DNA of 64,000 nt, from contig NZ_LVVY01000086.1 of the NCBI RefSeq assembly GCF_001650025.1, positions 153,063 through 217,062 on the forward strand, given 5' to 3'. Shown in pieces: positions 1 to 7,439 of the stretch. Under the pieces are notes generated by a model. It was not told where the DNA came from. It saw only the letters and a program-made list of their open reading frames with translations, and did not search any database. Each line of letters begins with the position of its first letter. Positions within the stretch are counted from its first letter, which is position 1. The DNA is from Devosia elaeis (GTDB lineage Bacteria > Pseudomonadota > Alphaproteobacteria > Rhizobiales > Devosiaceae). The translations under genes were made by a program, and so were the position numbers.

Positions 1-697
1 GCGTCGCCGCCGAGCCGATCGGGCGGAAATCCACCTCGGTCACATTGCCCTCGAACTCGCCCCACCAATCGTCATTGCGCACGAAACTGGTCTTTGCGTC
101 GGGCTGGCGTGACTGGACCTTATAGGGACCAGTGCCGTTGGCATGGGTCGCCGAATATGCCTTCTGCATCTCTTCCGTGGTCGGCGATGCGGAAATGCCG
201 TTTTCTTCAGCCCAGCTCTTGGAGAGGATGTACCAATTGCCCCAATTGTTGATGAGGATGGGGCTGGGCGCATTGAGCAGGATGTCTACGGTGTAGTCAT
301 CCACCTTTTCGGCACCGATGACGCTCGACATCTTCGAGCCCTTGATCACCGAGCCGGCGGACAGCGAGCGCTCGACGGCGAAGACGACGTCATCGGCCGT
401 GAAGGCCTGCCCCTCGTGGAAGGTCACGCCCTCGCGCAGGTGGAAGCGCCACCGGGTCGGCTCGACCACTTCCCAGCTCGTCGCCAGGGCCGGGATGATC
501 TCCATGTTCGGACCACGCTCGATCAGGCCCTCGTAGACATTGCCGAGCACGCCGAGATTGAAAGTATTGTCGTAGGCGTGTGGGTCGAGGGACGCGAGGT
601 CGGCCGAATAAGACCAGGTGATCTTCTCGGCCATTGCCGACGACGAACCCATGGCAAGCATGAGGGCGGTCAACGAGGCTGCAACAAGTTTATTCAT
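1..697 (-). CDS. ABC transporter solute-binding protein, family 5 (partial)
   Basis: This gene encodes the N-terminal 232 codons of a periplasmic substrate-binding protein of the peptide/opine/nickel type (SBP family 5). The rest lies beyond the left window edge. A signal peptide is visible at residues 1-23, ending Ala-Met-Ala. The mature part begins with the family pattern W-S-Y-S-A-D-L-A-S-L-D-P-H. It continues with Y-E-G-L-I-E and the F-H-E-G-Q-A-F-T-A-D-D-V segment seen in DppA/OppA relatives. An AAGGGAG ribosome site stands about 10 bases before the ATG. The protein should deliver a substrate, probably a peptide or related compound, to an inner-membrane permease encoded outside the window. 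It is divergent from a LysR gene that probably regulates it. The substrate cannot be told from this fragment. Confidence 0.9.
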   Translation of the reverse strand, partial: MNKLVAASLTALMLAMGSSSAMAEKITWSYSADLASLDPHAYDNTFNLGVLGNVYEGLIERGPNMEIIPALATSWEVVEPTRWRFHLREGVTFHEGQAFTADDVVFAVERSLSAGSVIKGSKMSSVIGAEKVDDYTVDILLNAPSPILINNWGNWYILSKSWAEENGISASPTTEEMQKAYSATHANGTGPYKVQSRQPDAKTSFVRNDDWWGEFEGNVTEVDFRPIGSAAT

Positions 698-729
698 ATC
701 GGAATTCTCCCTTCCTGCTGAAGGGTGAA

Positions 730-749
730 ATCCAAAAGTCCTTTTGGAT
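730..749. promoter_or_regulatory. Palindrome upstream of the solute-binding protein gene
   Basis: A perfect 20-bp inverted repeat: ATCCAAAAG, a 2-base spacer, then CTTTTGGAT. It lies 33 bases upstream of the solute-binding protein start, in the 217-bp divergent gap with the LysR gene. Its position fits an operator for the transporter operon. The regulator that binds it is unknown. Confidence 0.5.
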
Positions 750-760
750 CAATCATTTAT

Positions 761-784
761 TTCTCAAATGACATCATTTGAGAA
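761..784. promoter_or_regulatory. Second palindrome in the SBP-LysR divergent region
   Basis: A perfect 24-bp inverted repeat: TTCTCAAATGA, spacer CA, then TCATTTGAGAA. It has the same 2-base spacing as the neighbouring palindrome at 730-749 but a different sequence. Position and symmetry suggest a dimer-binding operator. The adjacent LysR protein is the obvious candidate, although LysR sites are usually less perfect palindromes. Confidence 0.5.
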
Positions 785-914
785 CTGAAAAAGGGTTTCT
801 GCGGAGGCTCGACCTAAGATTTTCCGTCATTTCCGCGCGGGTGGAGAAATGTGTAAAATGCCTGTGGTGGCCGGCCGGCGGCAGGCCCTGCAAAGCATGG
901 GGAGAACTGCGGTC

Positions 915-1841
915 ATGCGGATTAAAATCCGGCAGCTGCAAGCATTTCGCGAAGTCGTTCGCAATGGATCGATCACCTCGGCGGCGCATGCCCTGGGCCT
1001 GTCTCAGCCCACGGTGAGCAACCTTATCATAGGCCTCGAAAACGAACTTGGCGTGACGCTGTTTCAGCGAATCCACAAGCGGCTCGTGCCCACGCAGGAT
1101 GCCCGGAAATTTTTCGCCGAGGTGGATCGCACCTTCAACTCAATCGAGCAATTGTCGAGTACGGCGAATCGCCTTCACACTAAGTCGAGCGCCTGGCTCA
1201 ACGTGGTCCTGCCGCAGAGCTTTGTGGTCAACATCGTGCCGCAGGCGCTGGCCCGCTTGCGCAAGAGCCATCCTGGCATCGGCGTCACCCTCGAATTTCT
1301 GCCCACGCGCGACGCCATAGATTATGCCGCATCTGGGGAATGGGATCTCACGATCGCCCGCCTTCCGGCGACGCATCGCGGCCTAGATGTGAAACCGCTG
1401 ATGACCAGCGAATATGTCTGCGTGCTCCCCAAGGGGCACAGGCTGGTGGCGCTTGACAGTCTCGATCCGGCCGACCTGCGCGATGAGGTGGTCATCCTGC
1501 TCTCCCGCCGCCATGAAGAGCGCTTCGAGATCGTGGACAGCTTCCGCAAAGTTGGCGTCGATCTCATCGGGTTGGTCGAGACAGGCGCCCTGACAGGGGC
1601 TTGCGCCTTCACCTCGGCTGGCTTGGGCGTAACCGTACTCGATGCCATAGTGGCGCGAGGATACCCTGACTCGAACCTGGTCATCCGTCCCTTTCGCCCG
1701 GCCATTCGCAACCAGTTCGGACTATTGCTTGAAAAGGGCGGGGAAATGAGTGCCGAAGCAGAGATATTTCTGCAGGCCATAGTGGAAACAGTGTCTGATC
1801 TCTCCAGAGATTTCGAAGGGATCCATAATCTGGAAGGATGA
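915..1841 (+). CDS. LysR-family transcriptional regulator
   Basis: A 308-residue DNA-binding regulator of normal LysR length. Residues 1-60 form the winged helix-turn-helix: R-Q-L-Q-A-F-R-E-V-V, S-I-T-S-A-A-H-A-L-G-L-S-Q-P-T-V-S, then L-F-Q-R. The rest, from about residue 90, is a periplasmic-binding-protein-like effector domain. I chose the ATG at 915 because GGGGAGAA ends 8 bases before it and the HTH then starts at the usual distance. An upstream ATG at 849 has no comparable ribosome site. It probably controls the divergent transporter gene and itself through the palindromes between them. The inducer is unknown. Confidence 0.9.
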   Translation: MRIKIRQLQAFREVVRNGSITSAAHALGLSQPTVSNLIIGLENELGVTLFQRIHKRLVPTQDARKFFAEVDRTFNSIEQLSSTANRLHTKSSAWLNVVLPQSFVVNIVPQALARLRKSHPGIGVTLEFLPTRDAIDYAASGEWDLTIARLPATHRGLDVKPLMTSEYVCVLPKGHRLVALDSLDPADLRDEVVILLSRRHEERFEIVDSFRKVGVDLIGLVETGALTGACAFTSAGLGVTVLDAIVARGYPDSNLVIRPFRPAIRNQFGLLLEKGGEMSAEAEIFLQAIVETVSDLSRDFEGIHNLEG

Positions 1842-2034
1842 AGCAGCTTCACCAAGAACTCAGGCATCAGCGATCGGGCATTGATATCATATCTCATGCG
1901 ACTAGATGATCGAGGCTCCCAACGGGTGATGCATCCCATCCTGTATGGATGTCTAAAGGAACACTTGATCGGCAAGCGCACGGGCTCGGTCAGGTTGACG
2001 GGCAGGAGCCCAAGGCTTTCGATCGCGGAGATGT

Positions 2035-2960
2035 CTACTTCTTCTTACGCTTGTTTTTAATGCCGCACGCAGCTGACAGGCAGTCGATTCAACTGCGGCT
2101 GGCGTGATACGCGCCACATCGACGTCGAACATATCCAACATCATAGCGCTGCAGGTTTGCGTCGCGAGGATCATCCCGTCGTCCTTAATGGTTTCGATAC
2201 TGCCCTTGCGCTGGCCGGCCAAAGCCATTTCCATGGCAGCATCGACGTCCAGCCAATCGTCCACGTGGCTCAGTGCCAGCGACAACACGGAATTTGGAAC
2301 AAGGGCATGGGTCGCCAGTCGCCTCAGAGCGTCGGCATGCTCCTCGATACTGGACTCGGAACTGATTTCGGAGATGACCTCTCCGCCTTGCTGAACTCCT
2401 GCATGATCGCCTTGTGCGAGGCCGACCGCAGCTTAGGAGAGTAGAATTTCGCGCCTTCGAAGATCGGACATTGCACGCAGATCGTCGGAGTCGTCGAATA
2501 GACCAGCCACGAGATCGTCCAGCATATTGATCAGCTCGTTAGCCCGCCGGACCGGATCGAAGTAACCGCTGCCATGCAGTTCCAATATCAACGTCAATAG
2601 CCTTGCGCCGTCGCGCCAAGGACTTAGGCTGATGCTTTCGTCCTGAGCCATCGCCAACGCGATATCGGCGAACTCGCCGATGTCAGATTGGGACCACCAC
2701 TCCAGTAGGAGTGAAAGACCGTCCGACCCGCTCAGATGGAGACTTGCATTGCCCAAATCCCAAAGCATGTTTCGCGCAGCTGGCAGAGCATTTGCAGCGG
2801 TGACCGGAGCCTGTCCAATCCAACTGCTCTTTCGCAAAGGTCCACACTTCCCGAGCGAGCGCGTCCGTCCTTGCGGTCGACATCACGGAGATCAACAGGA
2901 GTTCGTCCGTGAGATAGGATGCCAGATAGTCGCCACTAGTGCAGAGACCGGGTGGCGCAG
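2035..2960 (-). pseudogene. Broken gene of unknown function
   Basis: Several protein-like segments follow one another on the minus strand but are not joined in one frame. About 2960-2830 reads D-Y-L-A-S-Y-L-T-D-E-L-L-L-I and ends with T-F-A-K-E-Q. A shift near 2830 then leads to a frame open from a TTG at 2837 to a TAA at 2433. The same frame continues after that stop, with protein-like sequence, to about 2060. A further shift would give a lysine-rich ending (C-G-I-K-N-K-R-K-K-K) and a stop at 2035. I infer one decayed gene of about 300 codons. I recognise no family, and two short real genes cannot be excluded. Confidence 0.4.
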
Positions 2961-3223
2961 CATCTTGCCGATCCGATACCTCTCCACGTCGGCTCTTTTT
3001 TATTCGGCGTGATGTTGCTACGGTAGCGATCGAGGAGATCGCCCAAGGTGGCTTTGTCTGACTGCGGCCGCACGACGGCACGACCGTTGTCGATCTGATG
3101 TTCCTGAGACCTCGCCCAAGCGAGGGCTTCCTTTCGAGTCGGAAATGTCTTGGTAAGTGTATCGCTGCCTTGCCGGCGGACCTGCGCCTGCCAGCGGCCG
3201 TTGCGATTACGGATATTTGCCAT
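2936..3223 (-). pseudogene. Tyrosine integrase fragment, N-terminal, frameshifted
   Basis: The start M-A-N-I-R-N-R-N-G-R-W-Q-A-Q-V-R is typical of phage-type tyrosine recombinases, followed by an SAM-like core-binding domain start (L-G-D-L-L-D-R-Y). The frame turns to nonsense after a T-run near 2997-3001 (an A-run on the coding strand). The next frame there resumes with V-E-R-Y-R-I-G-K-M-L-R-H-P, the continuation expected of such integrases. The catalytic domain (R-H-R-Y residues) is missing altogether. This is a dead integrase, next to the displaced tRNA half at 3304. Confidence 0.75.
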
Positions 3224-3303
3224 CGGTTGTCTCACTGTGGCACCAGTGTGGCAAACCAATATCAAGGGCTACGGCCCGACAGACCTAAGTGCTTGAAAAC
3301 AAA

Positions 3304-3351
3304 TGGCGCGCCCGAAGAGATTCGAACTCCTGACCCCCAGATTCGTAGTCT
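3304..3351 (-). repeat. Attachment site: displaced tRNA-Arg 3' half
   Basis: This 48-bp stretch matches the 3' half of the tRNA-Arg gene at 15574-15621, from the CCA end to the anticodon loop. Identity ends just past ATTCGTAGTC, the anticodon-loop region where tyrosine recombinases commonly cross over. Four positions differ from the intact tRNA, all in the T-stem, and they compensate each other as base pairs. This is the distal attachment copy left when the island entered. Confidence 0.85.
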
Positions 3352-3465
3352 TAATTTTTGGCTTTCACCAACCTTCATCACTTTGCATTGAGTTTCATTA
3401 ACCAACTGATTTTGTTTGTATATTGCTATCTCAACATTCAGCCTCTATCTTGACGTTTCAGTTCA

Positions 3466-3508
3466 CGGTGGCGACTCGGTGGCGATTCCGGCTTCCGAGT
3501 CGCCACCG
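3466..3508. repeat. Inverted repeats, probable integrase arm sites or int operator
   Basis: CGGTGGCGACTCGG (3466-3479) faces its perfect reverse complement at 3495-3508, separated by 15 bases. The 12-bp core CGGTGGCGACTC recurs at 15484-15495, just inside the other island end. At both ends it is followed one base later by GTGGCGATTC. The placement, 115 bp inside the left att copy and 22 bp before the integrase start, suits arm-type integrase binding and autorepression. The assignment is inferred. Confidence 0.55.
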
Positions 3509-3529
3509 AAGCCGGGATAGGAAGCAGAC

Positions 3530-4879
3530 ATGCCGACAATCAAGATTGGCCGCCGCACACTTGCCGCGATTAAACCGGCAGCGAGACCGACTACGTTCTT
3601 TGACACGGACGTGAGGGGCTTCGGGTTGCTCGTGCGGCCGAGCGGTGCGCGCTCATGGATTCTTGAATACCGCCCCGGCGCGGGCGGTCGCGGCGTGTCG
3701 AAGAGGCGGCTTGTTATCGGCGATCCTGAAACGATGACGCCGGAAACGGCTCGCCGGGCAGCCAAGGACATGCTTGCCGACGTTCGCAAGGGCAAGGACC
3801 CGGCTGCCGAGCGCGCCGAGGAACGCCGGGCCGAGACGGTGAAAGAAATCTTGGACGCATGGCTTCGGCGGCACGTTGACACGAAGCGCAAGGGGAGCAC
3901 GGCCGCGCTCTATCGGCAGATAATAGACACGCACATTATTCCGGCGCTCGGCACGAAGCGGGCGCTTGCAGTCACCAAGCAGGAGGTCGCCCGGCTGCAC
4001 GAGGCCGTTGCCACCAAGGGCAAGCAGAAGCGCAAGGCCGAGGCGAAGCCGCGTGCCTCCCGAGTAACCCCACGCGGCGGAACGTATGTCGCTAATCGCG
4101 TGGTCGCGCTTCTGTCGGCCGCCTTTAATTGGGCCGCCGACGCGGGCTTGCTGCCCGACGGGCATCGTAACCCAGCGTTGGGGATTGAGAAGTTCCGCGA
4201 GCAAGCGCGCGAGCGCTATTTGACAAGCGAAGAACTGGCACGCCTTGGCGCGGCGCTTCACGAGGCCGAGACGGTGGGCATCCCGTGGGAAGTTGACGAG
4301 ACCAAACCGAAGGCGAAGCACACTCCTAAGCAGAATCGCTCGACGATGCTGACCCCGCACGTCGTCGCGGCGCTCCGGCTCTTGATCTTCACAGGCGCTC
4401 GGCTCCGGGAAATCCTCAATCTGCGGTGGGCCGACGTTGACCTAGAACGGGGCGCGCTGTTCCTGCCCGATAGCAAGACCGGCCGTAAAACCGTGCTCTT
4501 GTCGGCTCCGGCGGTGGAAATCCTTGAAAGCCTGCCCCGCGTCGGGAGCTTCGTCATTGCCAGCGAAAGCGCTGGCACGGCCGAGGAACAACCCCGCCAC
4601 GACCTGAAAAAGCCGTGGGCGCTCGTGACTCGCCGGGCCGGACTTTCAGGCTTGCGGATTCACGATCTTCGACACTCCTTCGCTAGCTTTGCGGTTGGGG
4701 GTGGCGTGGGGCTGCCGTTGCTAGGCGGGCTGCTCGGCCATGCCGACGTGAAGACCACGCAGCGCTATGCGCATCTCGCGAGCGATCCGCTCCGGCGCGC
4801 GGCCAACGCCACGGCTGAGACGATTGCAGGCGTACTGCACGGCAACGTCGTGAGCTTCGACGAGCGGAGACGGGCATGA
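3530..4879 (+). CDS. int: Tyrosine-type site-specific integrase
   Basis: A 449-residue recombinase of the P4/DUF4102 class. The N-terminal arm-binding domain (residues 1-95) includes D-V-R-G-F-G-L-L-V-R-P-S-G, followed by a core-binding domain (about 100-215). The catalytic domain carries Arg291 (T-G-A-R-L-R-E), Lys316 (D-S-K-T-G-R-K), His378 and Arg381 (H-D-L-R-H), His404 (L-L-G-H) and the nucleophile Tyr413. All active-site residues are present, so it should be functional. It should catalyse insertion at and excision from the tRNA-Arg anticodon-loop site. It reads into the island from the left end. Its stop overlaps the next start (ATGA), so the two are translationally coupled. Confidence 0.95.
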   Translation: MPTIKIGRRTLAAIKPAARPTTFFDTDVRGFGLLVRPSGARSWILEYRPGAGGRGVSKRRLVIGDPETMTPETARRAAKDMLADVRKGKDPAAERAEERRAETVKEILDAWLRRHVDTKRKGSTAALYRQIIDTHIIPALGTKRALAVTKQEVARLHEAVATKGKQKRKAEAKPRASRVTPRGGTYVANRVVALLSAAFNWAADAGLLPDGHRNPALGIEKFREQARERYLTSEELARLGAALHEAETVGIPWEVDETKPKAKHTPKQNRSTMLTPHVVAALRLLIFTGARLREILNLRWADVDLERGALFLPDSKTGRKTVLLSAPAVEILESLPRVGSFVIASESAGTAEEQPRHDLKKPWALVTRRAGLSGLRIHDLRHSFASFAVGGGVGLPLLGGLLGHADVKTTQRYAHLASDPLRRAANATAETIAGVLHGNVVSFDERRRA

Positions 4880-5553
4880 CGGATGACGTAATCAGCGGTC
4901 TATGCGGCAGCCCTGTCACCAAGTTGACAATGGAAGACCGCCGGCGGGAGCGCTTGCGCGATTGGCTTGCTCGGCCAAGCTGGACTCCATACGAGTCGCA
5001 CCTGCTTCTCGCCGGGCTCGATCCGGAACTCACCGGAGATATTCGCAAAGGCGGTTGGTGGCTACTACCCCGGATCGCCGCAGAGCCCGACGATAGAGAC
5101 CTAGACGACGCCGAGATGCAGCAACGCATCGAGGCCACGGCAGGGCTTGGACTAGCTACAATGAAGCCACCCGAAGCGATCAAGGCGGCGTACGACGCCG
5201 GTCTCATAATCCCGTGGCTGCTTTATGCGCTGGATGACCCAGAGTGCCGGAGAGGGCTACCGGATGACCTAAGGGAGCAAGAAGAAAAGCGGCGGCGGGC
5301 GTCCGAGGGGATTGCCGTACGCAACATGAAAACAAGAGAGCGACACGAACAGTTTCGGGCTGCGATGGTCGCTCACGCTCGCGCCGTGATCGCCGACTTG
5401 ATGGTCGATGGCCAATTTCCACCCAATCTCATGCGTGGTGAGAAGCCATGGAAGGCCGAAATCATTCGTAGGATTAGAAACAGTTGGTCCGGCACGTATG
5501 TGGGGCCTCGCACGATTTACGACTGGATCACCGACGGCATCCTGAAGCTGTGA
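4876..5553 (+). CDS. Hypothetical island protein coupled to integrase
   Basis: A 225-residue soluble protein that overlaps the integrase stop by 4 bases. It is rich in Arg, Asp and Glu. The N-terminal part (W-L-A-R-P-S-W-T-P-Y-E-S-H-L-L-L-A-G-L-D-P) is followed by a basic-acidic helical middle. The C-terminus ends G-P-R-T-I-Y-D-W-I-T-D-G-I-L-K-L, which looks like a short helix-turn-helix. I recognise no characterised family. Coupling to int suggests a role in recombination or its control, but this is an inference. After it comes a 75-bp gap containing the nearly repeated phrase GAACGTGCAAAT (5553-5564 and 5571-5582). Confidence 0.7.
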   Translation: MTDDVISGLCGSPVTKLTMEDRRRERLRDWLARPSWTPYESHLLLAGLDPELTGDIRKGGWWLLPRIAAEPDDRDLDDAEMQQRIEATAGLGLATMKPPEAIKAAYDAGLIIPWLLYALDDPECRRGLPDDLREQEEKRRRASEGIAVRNMKTRERHEQFRAAMVAHARAVIADLMVDGQFPPNLMRGEKPWKAEIIRRIRNSWSGTYVGPRTIYDWITDGILKL

Positions 5554-5628
5554 ACGTGCAAATCGACTTTGAACGTGCAAATTTGCATGTCCGTCGATAG
5601 CGCCATCTAAATCCGGCAGCCTCCCTCC

Positions 5629-5856
5629 ATGACCAAAATGGAGGTTGCTTTGGAAATCAATCCCTCTCCGCCGTTGCTCGTAAATACTCCCGAGGCCGCT
5701 CGGCGTCTGAGTGTTTCGCGCTCGTTTTTGGAAAAGAAACGCTTCTTCGGCGATGCCGATGGTCCGCCCTATATCAAGATCGGCAGGGCAATCCGCTACC
5801 GTCTGGTTGATCTTGAGGCGTGGGCGGCGGCTCATCGCACAGGTGGTGCAGAATGA
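5629..5856 (+). CDS. AlpA-like helix-turn-helix excisionase/regulator
   Basis: A 75-residue protein with a MerR/AlpA-type winged helix. N-T-P-E-A-A-R-R-L-S-V-S-R-S-F-L-E-K-K-R forms the HTH, and G-P-P-Y-I-K-I-G-R-A-I-R-Y-R-L-V-D-L-E-A-W follows as the wing and recognition strand. Proteins of this type act as recombination directionality factors or as activators of int in P4-like elements. An ATG also lies 9 bases further in (5638), so the exact start is uncertain. Its stop overlaps the next gene by ATGA, placing it first in a coupled block of small genes. Confidence 0.85.
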   Translation: MTKMEVALEINPSPPLLVNTPEAARRLSVSRSFLEKKRFFGDADGPPYIKIGRAIRYRLVDLEAWAAAHRTGGAE

Positions 5857-6503
5857 GCGCCGCTTTTACGGAGTTGCGCGTGCTCGCCGCACGGAAAGCC
5901 GCTTGCCTCGCGACCGTGGCCGAAATCGAAGCCCGGGGCGAAACCGCCGAGAATGAAGCCGACCGTTTTGCCGTAGAGGCCGACAAAATCAAATCTGAGA
6001 TCGCCGAACGTGAGGCTGAGGCCGCATACGCAGGGTATGAGGCTCCCGGTGCGCGCCGCCTCGACCGGCGTCATGGCGACCTTCTGCGGAAAGTCGTCGC
6101 CCATCGTGGCGCTGCCGATATTGCCCGCCGAAAGGCAGAAGAGGCGCGGTGTTCTCTTCCGGACATCGAGACGCGTATTGCCGATGCCGCGATACTGGCG
6201 TCGGCCGAGATTCAGCGCGAGGCGCTTGCCGAGATCAGCGCTGACATTCCGAAACTCGCATTGCCGCTCGCACGGTTGATTGCCGCCGATTTTCTGCGGC
6301 ATCGGCTCGCCGGAAATCGCTTTTCCTACGATCCCTCCCGGCACGGCGACCTCATCAACGGCGCTTGGATTGCCGGCGAGGCGATGCGCGCGCTCGCGCG
6401 ATGGTCGCCGTCGGATTGGCCGGCGGCCGTGGATCAGGCCGCCCTACGATTGGCGGAGGATTGGACCGCCGAGATTGAAGGAGATGATAATGAAGACGAT
6501 TGA
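5853..6503 (+). CDS. Hypothetical coiled-coil island protein
   Basis: A 216-residue protein started at the ATG that overlaps the AlpA-like stop. Residues 1-110 are Ala/Glu/Arg-rich and strongly helical, with heptad-like spacing (A-E-I-E-A-R-G-E-T-A-E-N-E-A-D-R), suggesting a coiled coil. The C-terminal half contains D-F-L-R-H-R-L-A-G and W-S-P-S-D-W-P-A-A-V-D-Q-A-A and ends in an acidic tail (E-G-D-D-N-E-D-D). It has no membrane segment. I recognise no family. Position in satellite-type islands between alpA and primase suggests a replication or packaging accessory, but this is a guess. Confidence 0.65.
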   Translation: MSAAFTELRVLAARKAACLATVAEIEARGETAENEADRFAVEADKIKSEIAEREAEAAYAGYEAPGARRLDRRHGDLLRKVVAHRGAADIARRKAEEARCSLPDIETRIADAAILASAEIQREALAEISADIPKLALPLARLIAADFLRHRLAGNRFSYDPSRHGDLINGAWIAGEAMRALARWSPSDWPAAVDQAALRLAEDWTAEIEGDDNEDD

Positions 6504-6819
6504 GACCCTGCTTGAGATTGCGCCGGGCACCCCGCGTATCGCTGCCGCCGAAATGGCGGTCGCGGCCGGTGCTCGTGTCTGGCCGTGCGTGCGCTCGGGT
6601 GCGACTTTCGTTCCCGTCTCGGCGGAAGCCGGTCCGGGTCGCGGTGGGTGGGGCCTCGCCACGCGGGACATTGGCAGGATCAGGCGGATGTTCGAATCCA
6701 ATCCTGATTCTTGTGCCGGTTTCATTGTGGCAACCGATCACGGATTCGACCGTCACTACGTCCTCGCGCCGCAGGGCGTGATCGAAGTTCCGGCGCTCGT
6801 GCAGCGCGTTGGTCGCTAA
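6490..6819 (+). CDS. Small hypothetical island protein
   Basis: A 109-residue protein. The start is the ATG at 6490, 6 bases after an AAGGAG ribosome site, so it overlaps the previous gene by 14 bases. The sequence has P-G-T-P-R-I-A-A-A-E-M-A-V-A-A-G-A-R-V-W-P-C-V-R-S-G near the N-terminus. The C-terminus contains F-I-V-A-T-D-H-G-F-D-R-H-Y-V-L-A-P. No transmembrane segment or known motif is evident. It sits in a tight co-directional block that should be a single transcript with the primase. Confidence 0.6.
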   Translation: MKTIETLLEIAPGTPRIAAAEMAVAAGARVWPCVRSGATFVPVSAEAGPGRGGWGLATRDIGRIRRMFESNPDSCAGFIVATDHGFDRHYVLAPQGVIEVPALVQRVGR

Positions 6820-6836
6820 GCAAAGGAGAGAATACA

Positions 6837-7091
6837 ATGAACGAGAAAATCACCCTGATTGCTACGTCGCAAATTGTGCGGGCCGTCGGCTACGAGACCA
6901 CCGGACAGACCGACGCCAACGGGAATTTGAAGTATCAGCCTATATCCGAGACCATCGCCAACGGCTCGACTTTTGAGGCGACGGCCGAAGAGGCCGCCGA
7001 GTATTCCCGGCTCGGCTGTGCGGTCTTGGCCGACTCGGCCGACGCCGCTTTCCTCGCCGACATGCGGTCGATTTACGGCCGGGTGAAATGA
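6837..7091 (+). CDS. Small hypothetical island protein
   Basis: An 84-residue acidic protein with an AAAGGAGAG ribosome site shortly before its ATG. It begins M-N-E-K-I-T-L-I-A-T-S-Q-I-V-R-A-V-G-Y and contains an alanine/glutamate-rich helix F-E-A-T-A-E-E-A-A-E-Y. Acidic size and composition would fit an anti-repressor, anti-restriction protein or structural accessory, but nothing here decides. Its stop overlaps the next start by 4 bases. Confidence 0.6.
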   Translation: MNEKITLIATSQIVRAVGYETTGQTDANGNLKYQPISETIANGSTFEATAEEAAEYSRLGCAVLADSADAAFLADMRSIYGRVK

Positions 7092-7360
7092 CCGCATTTG
7101 ACCAAGAATGGCGGCGACGGCGCACGGCCGAATTGCGGGGAGCGGGTATGTCACGGACGACTGCTCGCGCCTATGCAATGGCTGAGGCCAAGGGGCGAAC
7201 GCGGGTCGCGAAAATGACCGGCGCTGCGGCCGCCGAAGATGGAAAAATCGTGTTCCGGAATGGCCGTCCTCTCATCTTGATCAATCCAGCCTTGGTGCCC
7301 GCCGAGCGCCGCTCGGCCGTTCGGGCATTCCTGTTCGATCACCTCTCACCTGCACAATAA
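7088..7360 (+). CDS. Small basic hypothetical island protein
   Basis: A 90-residue protein whose ATGA overlaps the stop of the preceding gene. The first half is strongly basic (E-W-R-R-R-R-T-A-E-L-R and G-M-S-R-T-T-A-R-A-Y-A-M-A-E-A-K-G-R-T-R), suggesting nucleic-acid contact. The second half is hydrophobic and mixed (I-L-I-N-P-A-L-V-P-A-E-R-R). I recognise no family. It lies just before the primase gene and its upstream hairpin. Confidence 0.6.
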   Translation: MTAFDQEWRRRRTAELRGAGMSRTTARAYAMAEAKGRTRVAKMTGAAAAEDGKIVFRNGRPLILINPALVPAERRSAVRAFLFDHLSPAQ

Positions 7361-7361
7361 A

Positions 7362-7401
7362 GAAGTGCCCGCCGGGGACGAAACCGGCGGGCGCTCACTT
7401 C
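7362..7401 (+). promoter_or_regulatory. Strong bipartite hairpin before the primase gene
   Basis: GAAGTG and CCCGCCGG (7362-7375) pair with CCGGCGGG (7384-7391) and CACTTC (7396-7401). There is an 8-base loop and a 4-base bulge (CGCT) on one side, giving fourteen base pairs in total. No T-run follows, so it is not a simple terminator. It stands 38 bases before the primase ATG and just after the small-gene block. It could act as a translational attenuator, an RNA processing site or part of a replication signal. Confidence 0.5.
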
Positions 7402-7439
7402 GAACAAATGGTTTTCATACCCAAGCAGAGGACTCAGGG

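Larger units (their letters stand above)
1953..3303. mobile_element. Decayed remnant of an older integrated element
   Basis: This stretch holds a frameshifted tyrosine-integrase N-terminus (start at 3223) reading away from the tRNA-like attachment copy at 3304-3351. It also holds a broken gene of unknown function. An integrase starting close to a tRNA 3' end and reading into its element is the usual layout of a tRNA-targeting island. It therefore looks like the eroded end of an earlier insertion at the same tRNA. No outer boundary repeat was found between the LysR gene and 1953, so the left limit is a guess. Confidence 0.5.

Noticed and set aside
143..721. Forward open frame of 192 codons at the left edge
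   Set aside because: The reverse strand over the same bases encodes a clear solute-binding protein with signal peptide and ribosome site.
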